Source: JAXGOI01 sp040767605 (GTDB taxonomy: Bacteria; Bacillota; Dehalobacteriia; UBA4068). Taken from it: a stretch of DNA of 64,000 nucleotides. The stretch's first letter is position 1. Every line of letters starts with the position of its first letter. Under the pieces are notes generated by a model. That model saw nothing but the letters and a program-made list of their open reading frames with translations, was not told the origin of the DNA and searched no databases. Both the position numbers and the translations under genes were made by a program. Below are positions 51,498 through 61,216 of the stretch, piece after piece. The stretch covers positions 868,001 to 932,000 of the forward strand of contig JAXGOI010000001.1 of NCBI GenBank assembly GCA_040767605.1, given 5' to 3'.

Positions 51498-52226
51498 ATG
51501 CCTGACAATCAAATAAAAACTGAAGACGGGAAAATTATTTTAAAAACAGTTCCCTTTACCGGTGTAAGGCGCACAATAGCCAGTAATCTGTATGAAAGTT
51601 TATATGTCGGGGTTCCTAATTTCAGCTTTGTTCGGGCGGATATGGGCGCCTTGATAAAGCTAAGAGAAAAGTATAAAATGCTGGGGCTTAAAATCGGCTA
51701 TACCGATATGATGATTAAGCTTTGCGCTCCGGCTTTGGCTAAAAGCCCTTATTTAAATTCTTCAATTAACGGCAAAAAAATAGAGCTTTACCAATCTGTA
51801 AATATTGCCGTTGGGGTATCAACTGAAGACGATTTGCTATATGCTCCGGTTATCCGTAATGTGGAGCTTAAAAATGTACAGGAAATTGCCCATGAGCTGA
51901 GAAATTTAGCCGCAAAAGTGCGCAATAAAACCATTACCCTTGAGGATATGACAGGAGGCACTTTTACATTTTCCAGCACCGGCGCCTATGAAATTGACGG
52001 CTCCGATGCTATTATACCTGCGCCTCAGGCAGCTATTATGACGGTAGGCAATATTAAAAATGAAGTGGTGGCCGATGAGGATAAAAATATATCCGTTAGG
52101 CCCCAGGCTTATTTGGGCCTAACAGTAGACCATCGAATTGTAAGCGGCGTTCCCTTATGTCAATTTATTGAGGCTTATTTGGCCTGCCTCAAAGACCCCG
52201 AGCCTTATTTGGGGCTTAACCTTTAA
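51498..52226 (+). CDS. 2-oxoacid dehydrogenase acyltransferase core (E2), no lipoyl domain
   Basis: 242 residues, only the CAT-like catalytic domain: PFTGVRRTIASNLYESL (about 13-29), GGTFTFSSTGAYEID (about 154-168), LTVDHRIVSG near the C-terminus. The usual active-site HxxxDG reads HRIVSG, with Ser for Asp. Neither a lipoyl domain nor a recognisable E1/E3-binding domain is present, half the usual E2 length. It follows the lipoyl-carrier gene by 21 bp. It should transfer the acyl group from lipoamide to CoA. Confidence 0.85.
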   Translation: MPDNQIKTEDGKIILKTVPFTGVRRTIASNLYESLYVGVPNFSFVRADMGALIKLREKYKMLGLKIGYTDMMIKLCAPALAKSPYLNSSINGKKIELYQSVNIAVGVSTEDDLLYAPVIRNVELKNVQEIAHELRNLAAKVRNKTITLEDMTGGTFTFSSTGAYEIDGSDAIIPAPQAAIMTVGNIKNEVVADEDKNISVRPQAYLGLTVDHRIVSGVPLCQFIEAYLACLKDPEPYLGLNL

Positions 52227-52271
52227 AGTAAATAAGCGCGCTTAGATAAATTATGGAAGAAGGGGATATTT

Positions 52272-53237
52272 ATGGAATACACAAAGGAAAAATATCTAGA
52301 TCTCTATCGGAAGCTGTATTTTTGCAGATATTATGAGGATATTAGCAAAAAACTCTTTTTAGAGGGCAAATTCAGCGGGTTTTGCCATTTAGCCCATGGG
52401 CAGGAAGCCCTTTATGTAGGTATTCAGGACGAGCTGGGAGCAAATGACTGGCTTTCTCCCCAATGGCGGGGTAATTCCCAATATGCTATGCGCTTAGGCC
52501 CCCGGGAATTTACCGCCGAGATGTTCGGTAAAAAAGACGGCTTATGCGCCGGGCTTGCCGGGCCGGATCATGTTTATTCAAAAACTAACCGCCTGGGGCT
52601 TATGAGCGGCTTTTTAGGCCAGGGGGTATCTATGGGTGTTGGTACGGCCTTGGCTTTTAAAATGGATAAAATCGACGGCTGTGTGGTAATAGGCATCGGT
52701 GACGGCGAAATGAATGAAGGCGCGGTTTCGGAAGTTTTGAATATGGTGGCGGCCTGGAAGCTGCCTTGTGTTATTTATGTTCATAATAATCGCTGGGGTA
52801 TGTCGGCTTCCTTTGAGGAAACCTGCGGTGTAGACAGCTATGCCATAAGAGGAGAGGGCTTCGGCCTTCCCAGCTCTAGCCATAATGGCAGCGATGTATT
52901 AACGGTTAAACGGGTTATGCGGGAGGCAATTGCAAAAGCCCGCAAAAACGAACCGAGTTTAGTTGAGTTTTTCACCGTACGCTGGGGCGGGCATTTTATT
53001 GGCGATACCGATAAATATCGGGATCAGGAAGAAGTAAAAAGGCAGATAAAAGAAACGGACCCTGTGGCTAATTATTATAGCTATTTAATAGAGCAAAAAA
53101 TCGCCACAGCAGAGGAATTAAAGGAAATTCAGACCAGGGAAGAGGCCGTGGTATGGGATGCCTTTGAATATGCCATTCAATGCCCGGTAAAAACTGAGGC
53201 GGAAACCCTTAACCCCAGGCTCTTTTACGCCGAATAA
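52272..53237 (+). CDS. 2-oxoacid/acetoin dehydrogenase E1 alpha subunit
   Basis: 321 residues. CHLAHGQEALYVG (about 37-49), GLMSGFLGQGVSMGVGTALAFK (about 113-134), thiamine-diphosphate motif GDGEMNEGAVSEVLNMVAAW (about 144-163) to HNNRWG. The two-subunit E1 format and WKLP following the motif agree with acetoin dehydrogenase (AcoA) and two-subunit pyruvate or branched-chain E1. Start ATG 7 nt after AAGGGG. Confidence 0.88.
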   Translation: MEYTKEKYLDLYRKLYFCRYYEDISKKLFLEGKFSGFCHLAHGQEALYVGIQDELGANDWLSPQWRGNSQYAMRLGPREFTAEMFGKKDGLCAGLAGPDHVYSKTNRLGLMSGFLGQGVSMGVGTALAFKMDKIDGCVVIGIGDGEMNEGAVSEVLNMVAAWKLPCVIYVHNNRWGMSASFEETCGVDSYAIRGEGFGLPSSSHNGSDVLTVKRVMREAIAKARKNEPSLVEFFTVRWGGHFIGDTDKYRDQEEVKRQIKETDPVANYYSYLIEQKIATAEELKEIQTREEAVVWDAFEYAIQCPVKTEAETLNPRLFYAE

Positions 53238-53262
53238 AAACTTTAAACGGAGATGAAAAGCT

Positions 53263-54240
53263 ATGGCTAAAAAAATGACTATGATAAAGGCCCTAAACCT
53301 TGTTTTAGATGCGGAAATGGCCAAAGATAAAGATATCTTTCTTATCGGGGAAGATATTGGCTATTATGGCGGAACCTTTGCGGTTACCAATGGCTTAATT
53401 CAAAAATACGGTGAGGAAAGGGTTATAAACTCACCTATTAGCGAATATGGCTTCAGCACCATGGCTGTGGGCGCTGCTATTGCAGGTAAAAAGCCCATTG
53501 TTGAGTTGATGTTTGCCGATTTTCTCACCCTTTGCGGAGATTCTTTTGCGGGGCAGGCGGCCTCTACCTGGTATGTTACAAACGGACAGGCTACCGCCCC
53601 AATAGTATGCCGGGCTGCCCAGGGTTATTGCGGGGGCGCCGGTATTCACCACTCTCAAACCGCCGATGCCTGGCTGATGAATTTCCCCGGGCTTAAAATT
53701 GTTGCCCCCTCTACCCCGGCGGATTGCGCCGGCCTTTTAAGGGCGGCAATACATGACCCCAACCCCGTATTGTTTTTAGAGCATAAAGCTCTTTACGGCG
53801 AAAAAGGCTTAGTGCCTGAGGAGGAAGATTTTATTATCCCCTTAGGCCAGGCGGAAGTAGTTCGCCAGGGGACGGATATTACTTTAATGGCTTCTCAATT
53901 AATGAGAAAATTTGCCGAACAAGCCATTGAAGAGGCCGCGGCCCAGGGTATAAGTGTAGAATTAGTAGACCCCCGCACCATAAGACCCTTTGATATAGAA
54001 ACGGTAAGCAGCTCCGTTAAAAAAACCGGGCGGATGATTATTGTTCATGAGGCCCCGGTATTTGGCGGCACAGGGGGCGAGCATGGGGCCCAGGTTTATG
54101 AAAGATGCTTTAACGAATTGAAAAAGCCCATTCTGCGCTTAGGAAGAGCCGAAGTTCCTATTCCCTACGGCGCCGAGGAGTGGCAGGTCTTCCCCACTAA
54201 AGAAAGTATTTTGGCAGCAATTAAAGAAATTATGGCTTAA
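53263..54240 (+). CDS. 2-oxoacid/acetoin dehydrogenase E1 beta subunit
   Basis: 325 residues: IGEDIGYYGGTFAVTNGLI (about 27-45), SPISEYGFSTMAVGAAIAG (about 60-78), transketolase pyrimidine domain then C-terminal domain with VELVDPRTIRPFD (about 231-243) and VHEAPVFGGTGGEHGA. It forms the alpha2beta2 E1 with the preceding gene. An AcoB-like assignment is favoured by neighbours but pyruvate or branched-chain substrates are not excluded. Confidence 0.88.
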   Translation: MAKKMTMIKALNLVLDAEMAKDKDIFLIGEDIGYYGGTFAVTNGLIQKYGEERVINSPISEYGFSTMAVGAAIAGKKPIVELMFADFLTLCGDSFAGQAASTWYVTNGQATAPIVCRAAQGYCGGAGIHHSQTADAWLMNFPGLKIVAPSTPADCAGLLRAAIHDPNPVLFLEHKALYGEKGLVPEEEDFIIPLGQAEVVRQGTDITLMASQLMRKFAEQAIEEAAAQGISVELVDPRTIRPFDIETVSSSVKKTGRMIIVHEAPVFGGTGGEHGAQVYERCFNELKKPILRLGRAEVPIPYGAEEWQVFPTKESILAAIKEIMA

Positions 54241-54343
54241 TTTTACAGCCTAAAAGAAAACAAAATAAAGCCTAGCCAGGTTTACTAGAACCTAGGATTA
54301 AATTACTTGCAATAACCCCCTACTCAAATAGCAGGATAAGCAG

Positions 54344-54386
54344 AAAGCCCGCAAAACCCAAAGTTATTTTGGGTTTTGCGGGCTTT
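54344..54386 (+). terminator. terminator of the 2-oxoacid dehydrogenase operon
   Basis: Perfect 19-bp stem from AAAGCCCGCAAAACCC to its complement, 5-nt loop, then TTAAT. Confidence 0.9.
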
Positions 54387-54785
54387 TAATTTAATATCGG
54401 CTCATACACGGCTATTCCCGTATATCTCCTTACGCCTTTTTATGGCGGCTACCCGGCAAATTTTTTACCGTGCCAAGATTTTAACACTCCAATATTTGCA
54501 TCTGCACATATGGCTTTCTCCGGGCTTAAACGTTTGAAATACCCAAAATTCTTGCAGTTTAGATAGCTATAAGATACAATGGAAAAAAGATTGGCAAACA
54601 ATACACCCTTGTATAATAAATAATGAAAAAAACAGGGTTAAAGAACTTAATATACTCCGGCTAGGTCTAGTGCCGCGGCTTTAAAAAGAGCAGTCTAGGT
54701 TTTTTTAAGGTTAATAACAAAAATTATTTAAAGACCTCGGCAGGGGCTCTAAAAACCTATGGCTATCGGAGGGGGGTGTGGCAAT
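54387..54785. other. leader region of the membrane LuxR gene
   Basis: About 400 bp with the promoter at 54552-54580; AT-rich, no gene or RNA family recognised. Confidence 0.4.
54552..54580 (+). promoter_or_regulatory. promoter of the membrane LuxR gene
   Basis: TTGCAG (54552-54557) and TACAAT (54575-54580) with a 17-bp spacer, 200 bp before the ATG. Confidence 0.5.
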
Positions 54786-56210
54786 ATGGCCAAAGCAAAG
54801 CGGAACATTAAAAAAGGCTTTGGGGCTTCCTTTCTTCTTTTGCTGCGCTCTAAAGATAATATAAATATCCGTAATGTCCGGGTAGGCCACTTAAAATATA
54901 TGCTCATTTTCCCTTTGGCCCCTGTTTTCGCCAATATGCAGGGAGCTCTTTTCAGCGATTTGGCACAGCTTTTCGGCCTGGATGCCATGACCCTTATGGG
55001 CAGCGCCTATTGCGTGGGGGCCGGGGCTTTGTTCGCTTTTACCAGCACAAAAAATATGGCGCTGATTGCCAAAATATGCGCTCTGGCCACCGCCGCCGCT
55101 TTTGGCATATGGCTTTTATTGCCTGAAAGCATATTAAGCCTGGTTACGGCAATATTTTTTATGTTGGGTTTAGGGGGCTGCGCTGCCTGCGCTGCCTTTG
55201 CCTATACATTTACCCTTAATAATACGGAGCGTCTTTTAGGCGCCGCGGCTATTTCATTATTCTTTGCCCTTAATCAGCTGGGCTCGGGGCTTTTCCTATT
55301 TTACAATAAAACCTATTTGGCGGCTCTTATTCTTGGTACCGGCCTTTGCCTTTCTTTTTATAAATGGGATGATTTTAAAGCCATAGAGCACAGACCAAGA
55401 GCAAGCCTTAACCCTGCCCTTAAGCTGACATTATACTTTTTTATTGCCCATTACTTTGTAGAAATATTTTATACCTATTTACCCGGGGCCTCATCCGCTG
55501 CGGCTATGGTGGCAAACGGGGCCGTGGGTATTTTCGTTGTCTTCCTTGCGGTGGCTTTGCAGCTTATTACAAGGCGCAGCATCTGGAATATGTGCAATTT
55601 ATTTTTTATCGCTATGATATGCACTTACGGGCTGTATTTTATGGCTGAAGGCACGGCTTTAAGAAGCCTTGCCCGTTATATTCACGGCTTTGAGCAAATG
55701 GGCTATATAGCGGCCTACTATCTTTTAGGCTGCGTTTTTAAAAAGCATGGGGATTTTCGCATTTTCAAGCTATGCCTTGTAACAATATTGCCTTTAAGCA
55801 TGGTATCTTATATTATTCCGGGGGCAATTTCCGCCTACTTTCCCGAGCTTTTGCCCCTTACCGCCACCTTAGCCTCAGGGGCTGTTTTTATAATATTTAT
55901 CCTGCTTTCCCCCGCCTATTCTAAGCATCTTTTTTATGCCCAGTGGTCGGATGATTTCCGCTCTCTTGATATGACAGAGGCCGCCCTTAAAGCGCGGGAA
56001 ACGGATATGCTGGAAAATTTAAAACTCACCCCCCGGGAAAAAGAAGTGGCCCGCTTACTTTTACAGGGCAGGGATGCCAAGCAAATTGCAGGCGAGCTTA
56101 AAATCAGCGTACATACCGCCAATTTTCATATTAAAAACCTTTATAAAAAGCTGGATATTAATAATCGTCCGGAATTATTCGCCCGCCTTAAATCTCATGA
56201 CTCTGCCTAG
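54786..56210 (+). CDS. membrane-embedded LuxR regulator (MFS-like sensor)
   Basis: 474 residues from ATG at 54786 (GGAGGGGGG 9-14 nt upstream); the frame extends 27 bp further back. Residues about 35-385 have about 11-12 membrane helices like an MFS transporter; residues about 405-470 are a LuxR HTH (LTPREKEVARLLLQGRDAKQ and SVHTANFHIKNLYKKL). Such one-component membrane regulators sense a solute. Directly after the E1/E2 operon, it is a candidate regulator of the 44-56 kb block. Confidence 0.87.
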   Translation: MAKAKRNIKKGFGASFLLLLRSKDNINIRNVRVGHLKYMLIFPLAPVFANMQGALFSDLAQLFGLDAMTLMGSAYCVGAGALFAFTSTKNMALIAKICALATAAAFGIWLLLPESILSLVTAIFFMLGLGGCAACAAFAYTFTLNNTERLLGAAAISLFFALNQLGSGLFLFYNKTYLAALILGTGLCLSFYKWDDFKAIEHRPRASLNPALKLTLYFFIAHYFVEIFYTYLPGASSAAAMVANGAVGIFVVFLAVALQLITRRSIWNMCNLFFIAMICTYGLYFMAEGTALRSLARYIHGFEQMGYIAAYYLLGCVFKKHGDFRIFKLCLVTILPLSMVSYIIPGAISAYFPELLPLTATLASGAVFIIFILLSPAYSKHLFYAQWSDDFRSLDMTEAALKARETDMLENLKLTPREKEVARLLLQGRDAKQIAGELKISVHTANFHIKNLYKKLDINNRPELFARLKSHDSA

Positions 56211-56592
56211 AAATATAAATACACTATATGGCCCCGCAATTTTTTTAACCGTCTATTTGCCCTTTTAAACTCTAAATTTAGCGGTATGTTAAAGTTTTTA
56301 CAAGCCTTATTTATACCATAATATATAAAAACGCGCTGGGATAGCAATTCCGGCGCGTTGTTTATTGTATTTTTCTTTATAATAAAAACAGGCAATTGTT
56401 TAGAATTATTACACAAACCTTTCCTTAGGCGCAAGTTTAGCCTTAAGTTTAAAAATTAAACTCAGTACTTCTAACAAATAGCCTAAATATTTTAAAATGA
56501 TTTTATAAATTACAATAGATTAAGGGTAAATCTGTTTAAAACACAAATCCGGCATTTGTTAAGTTGCATTATTGATTATGCAAAGAATAAAT
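56211..56592. other. convergent intergenic region
   Basis: 380 bp between convergent LuxR and AraC genes; contains the terminator at 56330-56359 and nothing else recognised. Confidence 0.5.
56330..56359. terminator. terminator after the membrane LuxR gene
   Basis: AACGCGCTGGGA / TTCCGGCGCGTT, 12-bp stem including two G-U pairs, 6-nt loop, then TGTTTATTGTATTTTT. Confidence 0.75.
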
Positions 56593-57825
56593 TTACCCCA
56601 GCAAGGAGGGGAAAACATCATCTAAACGGGCTTTTTTATTCGCCTTAAATTTACTTGGCGGAATACCTTCCAGGTTCTTAAAAACTCTTCCATAATAATT
56701 AGGGTCATCATATCCCACAAGTTTCCCTATTTCCCCTATGGGGAGGTTTGTAGTCAATAATAATCTTTTTGCTTCTTCTATCCTTGCTTTAGTTAGGTAT
56801 TCTATAAAAGTCATACCCGTAAACCTTTTAAATCCATGGCAAAAATAATATGGGCTGATATGAACATGGTCGGAAACTTTATCTAAAGTTATTTTTTTGC
56901 GGAAATTTTCATTAATGTATTTTAAAGCTTTCTCAAAAATTTCAAAATTCATGCGTTCCCTGCCTTGGGATATCTCTTCTACAATTCCCCAAATTACTTC
57001 TCCCATTTGATGCCGCAAATCCGATATAGTATCGCTTTTTAATATTTCCCCCATAAACCTGCCGCCAAGGGTAGTTAATTCCGTATTCCCCGCCCCTGCT
57101 TTCAGGGCCACCCGGATAAGGTTTATAAGAATTTCCACAATCCTAACTTTAATAATAATAGGGTCAATATATTTATCTTTAAGAATTTCTCCTAATAATT
57201 CATCTAAAATCTGGCAGGCGCCTTCTCCGTCACAGCTTAACAATTTTACAGAAAGCTGTGTTTCCTGTTCCGCAGGGAAAAATTCAACACCCTCATAAAA
57301 AGGCACTATATTATTTATATGAATGACTTGCCCTTTTCCAATAAAAAATTTATGATTACATGCTAAAAGCGCATCTTTATATGAAAGGTGTAAATCTAAG
57401 ATATCTTCATACCATTGCCCTATACCTACAGAAACAGGTACCTTTGCTTCTCTTTCAATATAATCCCTGATATATTTACCCAATTTTATAGTTTTATCCA
57501 GGGAATTTATTTCACTGCTATCAATATATAAAAGTAATGCATAAAGATCTTCAGCCATATTTAAACATATGGCATCCAGCTCCTCAGATACAATTTCAAG
57601 GCTTTTTAATATCATTAATCTAAGGTTTTGTTTTTGCCTTTCGCTATCATTTCTGGTTTTAAAGTAGTAACTATCAATGGTTATGGCCATAACCGTATTA
57701 GGCAGGGCTTTTATCTCTAATTGTTTTTGTATATCCCAAATACCTTTTGCGCATACAATATTATTATAAAGTAGATCCCTTAGGAATTCTCGTCGGGTGC
57801 ATTCTTCAAAAAAATTCTTTTTCAT
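56593..57825 (-). CDS. AraC-family regulator with long sensor region
   Basis: 410 residues from ATG at 57825 (AGGAGG 6 nt upstream). C-terminal double HTH at about 305-405: KITLDKVSDHVHISPYYFCH and LTTNLPIGEIGKLVGYDDPN with GRVFKNLEGIPPSKF. The N-terminal 300 residues resemble the middle region of YesN-type regulators (VSVGIGQWYEDILDLHLSYKDA), with no receiver domain. Ligand and target unknown. It lies downstream of the ferredoxin gene by 670 bp. Confidence 0.87.
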   Translation of the reverse strand: MKKNFFEECTRREFLRDLLYNNIVCAKGIWDIQKQLEIKALPNTVMAITIDSYYFKTRNDSERQKQNLRLMILKSLEIVSEELDAICLNMAEDLYALLLYIDSSEINSLDKTIKLGKYIRDYIEREAKVPVSVGIGQWYEDILDLHLSYKDALLACNHKFFIGKGQVIHINNIVPFYEGVEFFPAEQETQLSVKLLSCDGEGACQILDELLGEILKDKYIDPIIIKVRIVEILINLIRVALKAGAGNTELTTLGGRFMGEILKSDTISDLRHQMGEVIWGIVEEISQGRERMNFEIFEKALKYINENFRKKITLDKVSDHVHISPYYFCHGFKRFTGMTFIEYLTKARIEEAKRLLLTTNLPIGEIGKLVGYDDPNYYGRVFKNLEGIPPSKFKANKKARLDDVFPSLLG

Positions 57826-58492
57826 TTCACACCTCCTACAAAAAACTTTTTTGCCCAAAAATACAGGATCTATTCTTATTTTTTGCTTTTTATACCCGAC
57901 ACCGGCTTTGAAAATTTAAATCTTCTTGCCCCGTATGAGAACCCAAAGCCCTAATTAAATTACAACCTCCCCAAAAAATAATATTGCTGAATTAAACAAT
58001 GTATTCACGATGGATTCACTTATATATTAAACGGAAATTCCCTAATTCCTTTTTGGCCTGCTTCCATACCCTTGCAGGGGATACTTAGATTAATTCTATA
58101 AATTTAATTTGGCAAATCACTCTTAAAAAGCTCTTAAAATATTAAAAAAATAGGGCCGCTTTGGGGAATTCAACAACTAAAAATATCCTGTCAAAAGAGT
58201 TTTACCGGTTTGGGTAAACCAAGCTTATTAAAGTGAAAGAAAATACCCCGGGGATTATGTTCCCCGGGGCATTGCCTCGTCTTACTTTAGAAAAAACAGG
58301 ATATCCCAATTAATAATGTCTTTGAAACAAGCATAAAATTGCCGTTTTATGCTTTAATTCCATTTCCATTTTTAATGTACTAGCAAATTAAGTTTAATCA
58401 GGGTACCCAATCCTAAGGGCTCTCTTCCGGTTTCAAGCCATAATAATCGCTTTGACCATATAATTTAGCAGCTTTTATGTATTTGGGATAGG
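57826..58492. other. 670-bp intergenic region between AraC and ferredoxin genes
   Basis: AT-rich. A hairpin with CCCCGGGGA / TCCCCGGGG arms and 6-nt loop lies at 58246-58269. No gene or clear promoter recognised. Confidence 0.45.
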
Positions 58493-58756
58493 CTAACACC
58501 AGGCGGGAGGTATTGGATAGTAGCGCAATGGATGCACATAAGTAGCCCCGGTAGGGCAATCTTCTTCGCAATTGTAACAGCAAATGCAATCTTTGGGGTA
58601 TTTAATTACAGCTTTTTGAGCCTCCTCATTAAAACGGAGCACATCCATTGGGCATGCATCAATACAAATTTTACAGCCATTACATTTATTTACATCTATA
58701 GCTGAATAAACCTCTTCGTCTTCCGGCACCTTAATATATAATTTAAAGTCAAACAT
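58493..58756 (-). CDS. two-cluster 4Fe-4S ferredoxin
   Basis: 87 residues. CNGCKICIDACP (about 25-36) and CICCYNCEEDCP (about 56-67, with an extra Cys) bind two 4Fe-4S clusters; the tail RYYPIPPAWC is basic and aromatic. No strong ribosome site precedes the ATG (ACGGGG only). The last third is almost identical in sense to the remnant at 30299-30403, so a paralogue existed there. It may be an electron carrier for an amidohydrolase- or reductase-type system. Confidence 0.88.
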   Translation of the reverse strand: MFDFKLYIKVPEDEEVYSAIDVNKCNGCKICIDACPMDVLRFNEEAQKAVIKYPKDCICCYNCEEDCPTGATYVHPLRYYPIPPAWC

Positions 58757-59020
58757 CCCCGTTGGCAGCCCAAGGTATAAGATCGGCCTTAGCTCAAGTC
58801 ATCAGCCCATCAGTTAATTAAACGCCCATCCCCAAGAGTAGAATATAAATTCCCGCTTTTTACTAACGATAAAAGATGCCTTTTCTTGTTCCATCTTTTA
58901 TTACATCTTTTGCTCAAACTTTCGCTTCATTTTTTCCATCGGTATTCAGATTTTAAATACTATCCGCTAATCGTCAATGTCCTCCTAAGATGATAAAGAC
59001 AGGTCAGACATTTAACAGAT

Positions 59021-61177
59021 TTAAGAACAATCCATTGATTCAGACCGAGTCAGGGGATTGGCAAGATACCGATAGGAATGTCCATCACAAAAGAGACGTG
59101 CAATATCTGGGTCAAACTGTGTGCCTGCATTCCGCCTAATCTCTTTTATTGCAGCCTCCATTGGTAGGGCCTTGCGGTATATTCTGTCTTGAGTCATTGC
59201 ATCATAGGCATCGGCAATTGCGAGAATCCGTGAAATAACAGGGATCTCTCGTCCCTTTAGCCCTATTGGGTATCCTGTCCCATCCCATCGTTCATGATGA
59301 TACAAAATATATTTTGCGATATGCTCTAGCTGGGGGGTTGACATGGCAATGCGATGCCCAATTTCCGGGTGCTGCTTCATTATTGCCCACTCGCTTGCAG
59401 TTAACTTTCCTGCTTTATTAAGAATGCGGTCATCAATACCGATTTTGCCGATATCATGCAGTTTAGATAAAAGCTGCAGCTCATCCAGCTCTTTTTGTGA
59501 CAACCCTAACTCCTCGCCGATTGCATGGCAAAGCAAACCCAGCCTCTGCCCATGCTGTTCAGTTTCCTGACTTTTCTCGTACAGGGTTGCCATAACAGAG
59601 GATACAATATTTGAATGTGAACTGTTTTGATTGAGCAGCTTGCGCCGGCTCAGATATTCCTCCGCTGCTCTTGTTACATCTTGCATCGTCTGGCTTTTCT
59701 TTTCCTTCGTAGCATGGGCTATTGAGATACTAATTGCATAAATTGCCCTCTCATTGGCTCTATTATAACTCTCAACAGCATTTTTGATGTCAGCTTCTAA
59801 ATCATTGATAGCCCGGCTATCTGTGCACGGCAACAAAAGTATAAATTCACCCCCGCCTGTATAACCAAGTATATGTTCATAGCATAAGCAACCCTGAATA
59901 AGCCGAGCTGTTTTTACAATAAGGCGATCCCCCTCCTCATGCCCGTAGGCATCGTTAACCACGCGCAATCCGTCAATATCGCAAATAGCAATAGACAATG
60001 GCCAAAACATCGGCTGATCCAGATGCTTTTTCTTTTGCTCCATATAGTTACGGTTATAAAGCCCGGTAAGAAAATCATGTTCCCGAAGATGGGCTATCTG
60101 AATATCCTTATTCTTTTGCTCGGAAATATCCAGCACAACCCCCTCTAGCGCCTCCAGCTTACCATTACTAGCATAAACACCCTGCCCCAACTCTAAAACC
60201 CACTTTCGTTCGCCACTCTTTGTAATAATTTCATATTCATCACGATATCTTTTACGCTGCATCAATACCCTTTTCCATTCGTCACGCACAAGATCGCGGT
60301 ATTCCGGGGATATTATCTCATTATAAGAAATCTTTCTATCCGCAATAAGATTTTCCGCCTTGTACCCGGTTAGAGCATAGCAACCCTCGGACACAAATTC
60401 CATCGTCCATTTTTCATTATCCTGACACCGATAGGCCATGCCCGGTATATGGGAGAAAAATACGGATTTGCTGCGTTCGCTTTCCTGGCGGGATGCCTCA
60501 GCTTCTTTAAATCTTGCATTTTTTCGCAAAAGGTTAAACAGCATAAAAATAAGGGCAGCAAGGCAGGCAATAACCATAATATCCGGGATCATCTTTTTCC
60601 ATAGTTTCCCCTGCCATTCAGATGCGGAATAACTCAGGCCGAGCACTGCAACAACGCTTTCACCATCAAGCCCATAAATTGGGACCAGTGCCCTGACCCA
60701 ATCCCCCCTAGATACGGAAACAGGGTCGGTAATAAAGCTTTGCCCCGTATCAAAAGATAACCGGTTAATATCCGATGTATCATCATAGCTGCTTTTTGCC
60801 GGATGGAAGGTGCCGGAATCGGCCGTGGAGGAATCCGCAATAATAGATATATCCCCACCTTGCCTACTCAAAACATAAGCATAATAAATCGAATCCGTTA
60901 CCTCAACCAACTTTGTTAAAGATTGCTCAACAAGACAGCCGTCCGGCACCCTGCCTCCTGAGGCGAGTGCCTCAATATGCTCCACATGCAAGAGCGAACC
61001 TACTGAATGTGCCAACCCTAAGGCCTCTGATTTTGCCATCTGCTTATATCTGTTCCAGGCAAAACTTAGGTATAAGCTCGCTAATACAGCCACAACTAAA
61101 ACGGTGAATAACATTGTTAGAAGTGTACGGGCTTTTATGCCTCTCCTCAAAAGCCGCTTGTCTTGTTTATACTTCAT
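59021..61177 (-). CDS. PAS-GGDEF-HD-GYP signalling protein
   Basis: 718 residues. Two membrane helices (about 17-38, 196-217) flank an extracellular sensor; PAS at about 235-350; GGDEF-like domain about 365-525; HD-GYP about 530-705. The cyclase motif reads GYTGGGEF, with Gly for the Asp/Glu of GGDEF, so cyclase activity is doubtful. The HD-GYP part is complete (HDIGKIG, HHERWDGTGYP, ADAYDAM), so it probably degrades c-di-GMP, possibly with GTP-regulated input. It follows the diguanylate cyclase gene by 39 bp. Confidence 0.9.
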   Translation of the reverse strand: MKYKQDKRLLRRGIKARTLLTMLFTVLVVAVLASLYLSFAWNRYKQMAKSEALGLAHSVGSLLHVEHIEALASGGRVPDGCLVEQSLTKLVEVTDSIYYAYVLSRQGGDISIIADSSTADSGTFHPAKSSYDDTSDINRLSFDTGQSFITDPVSVSRGDWVRALVPIYGLDGESVVAVLGLSYSASEWQGKLWKKMIPDIMVIACLAALIFMLFNLLRKNARFKEAEASRQESERSKSVFFSHIPGMAYRCQDNEKWTMEFVSEGCYALTGYKAENLIADRKISYNEIISPEYRDLVRDEWKRVLMQRKRYRDEYEIITKSGERKWVLELGQGVYASNGKLEALEGVVLDISEQKNKDIQIAHLREHDFLTGLYNRNYMEQKKKHLDQPMFWPLSIAICDIDGLRVVNDAYGHEEGDRLIVKTARLIQGCLCYEHILGYTGGGEFILLLPCTDSRAINDLEADIKNAVESYNRANERAIYAISISIAHATKEKKSQTMQDVTRAAEEYLSRRKLLNQNSSHSNIVSSVMATLYEKSQETEQHGQRLGLLCHAIGEELGLSQKELDELQLLSKLHDIGKIGIDDRILNKAGKLTASEWAIMKQHPEIGHRIAMSTPQLEHIAKYILYHHERWDGTGYPIGLKGREIPVISRILAIADAYDAMTQDRIYRKALPMEAAIKEIRRNAGTQFDPDIARLFCDGHSYRYLANPLTRSESMDCS

Positions 61178-61216
61178 ATTTTATCCCCCTAAACAAGGCT
61201 AACCTTAATTACCTCT

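Noticed and set aside
58246..58269. CCCCGGGG hairpin as a terminator of the ferredoxin gene
   Set aside because: It is over 220 bp past the stop, each arm is itself palindromic, and no T-run follows on the minus strand.
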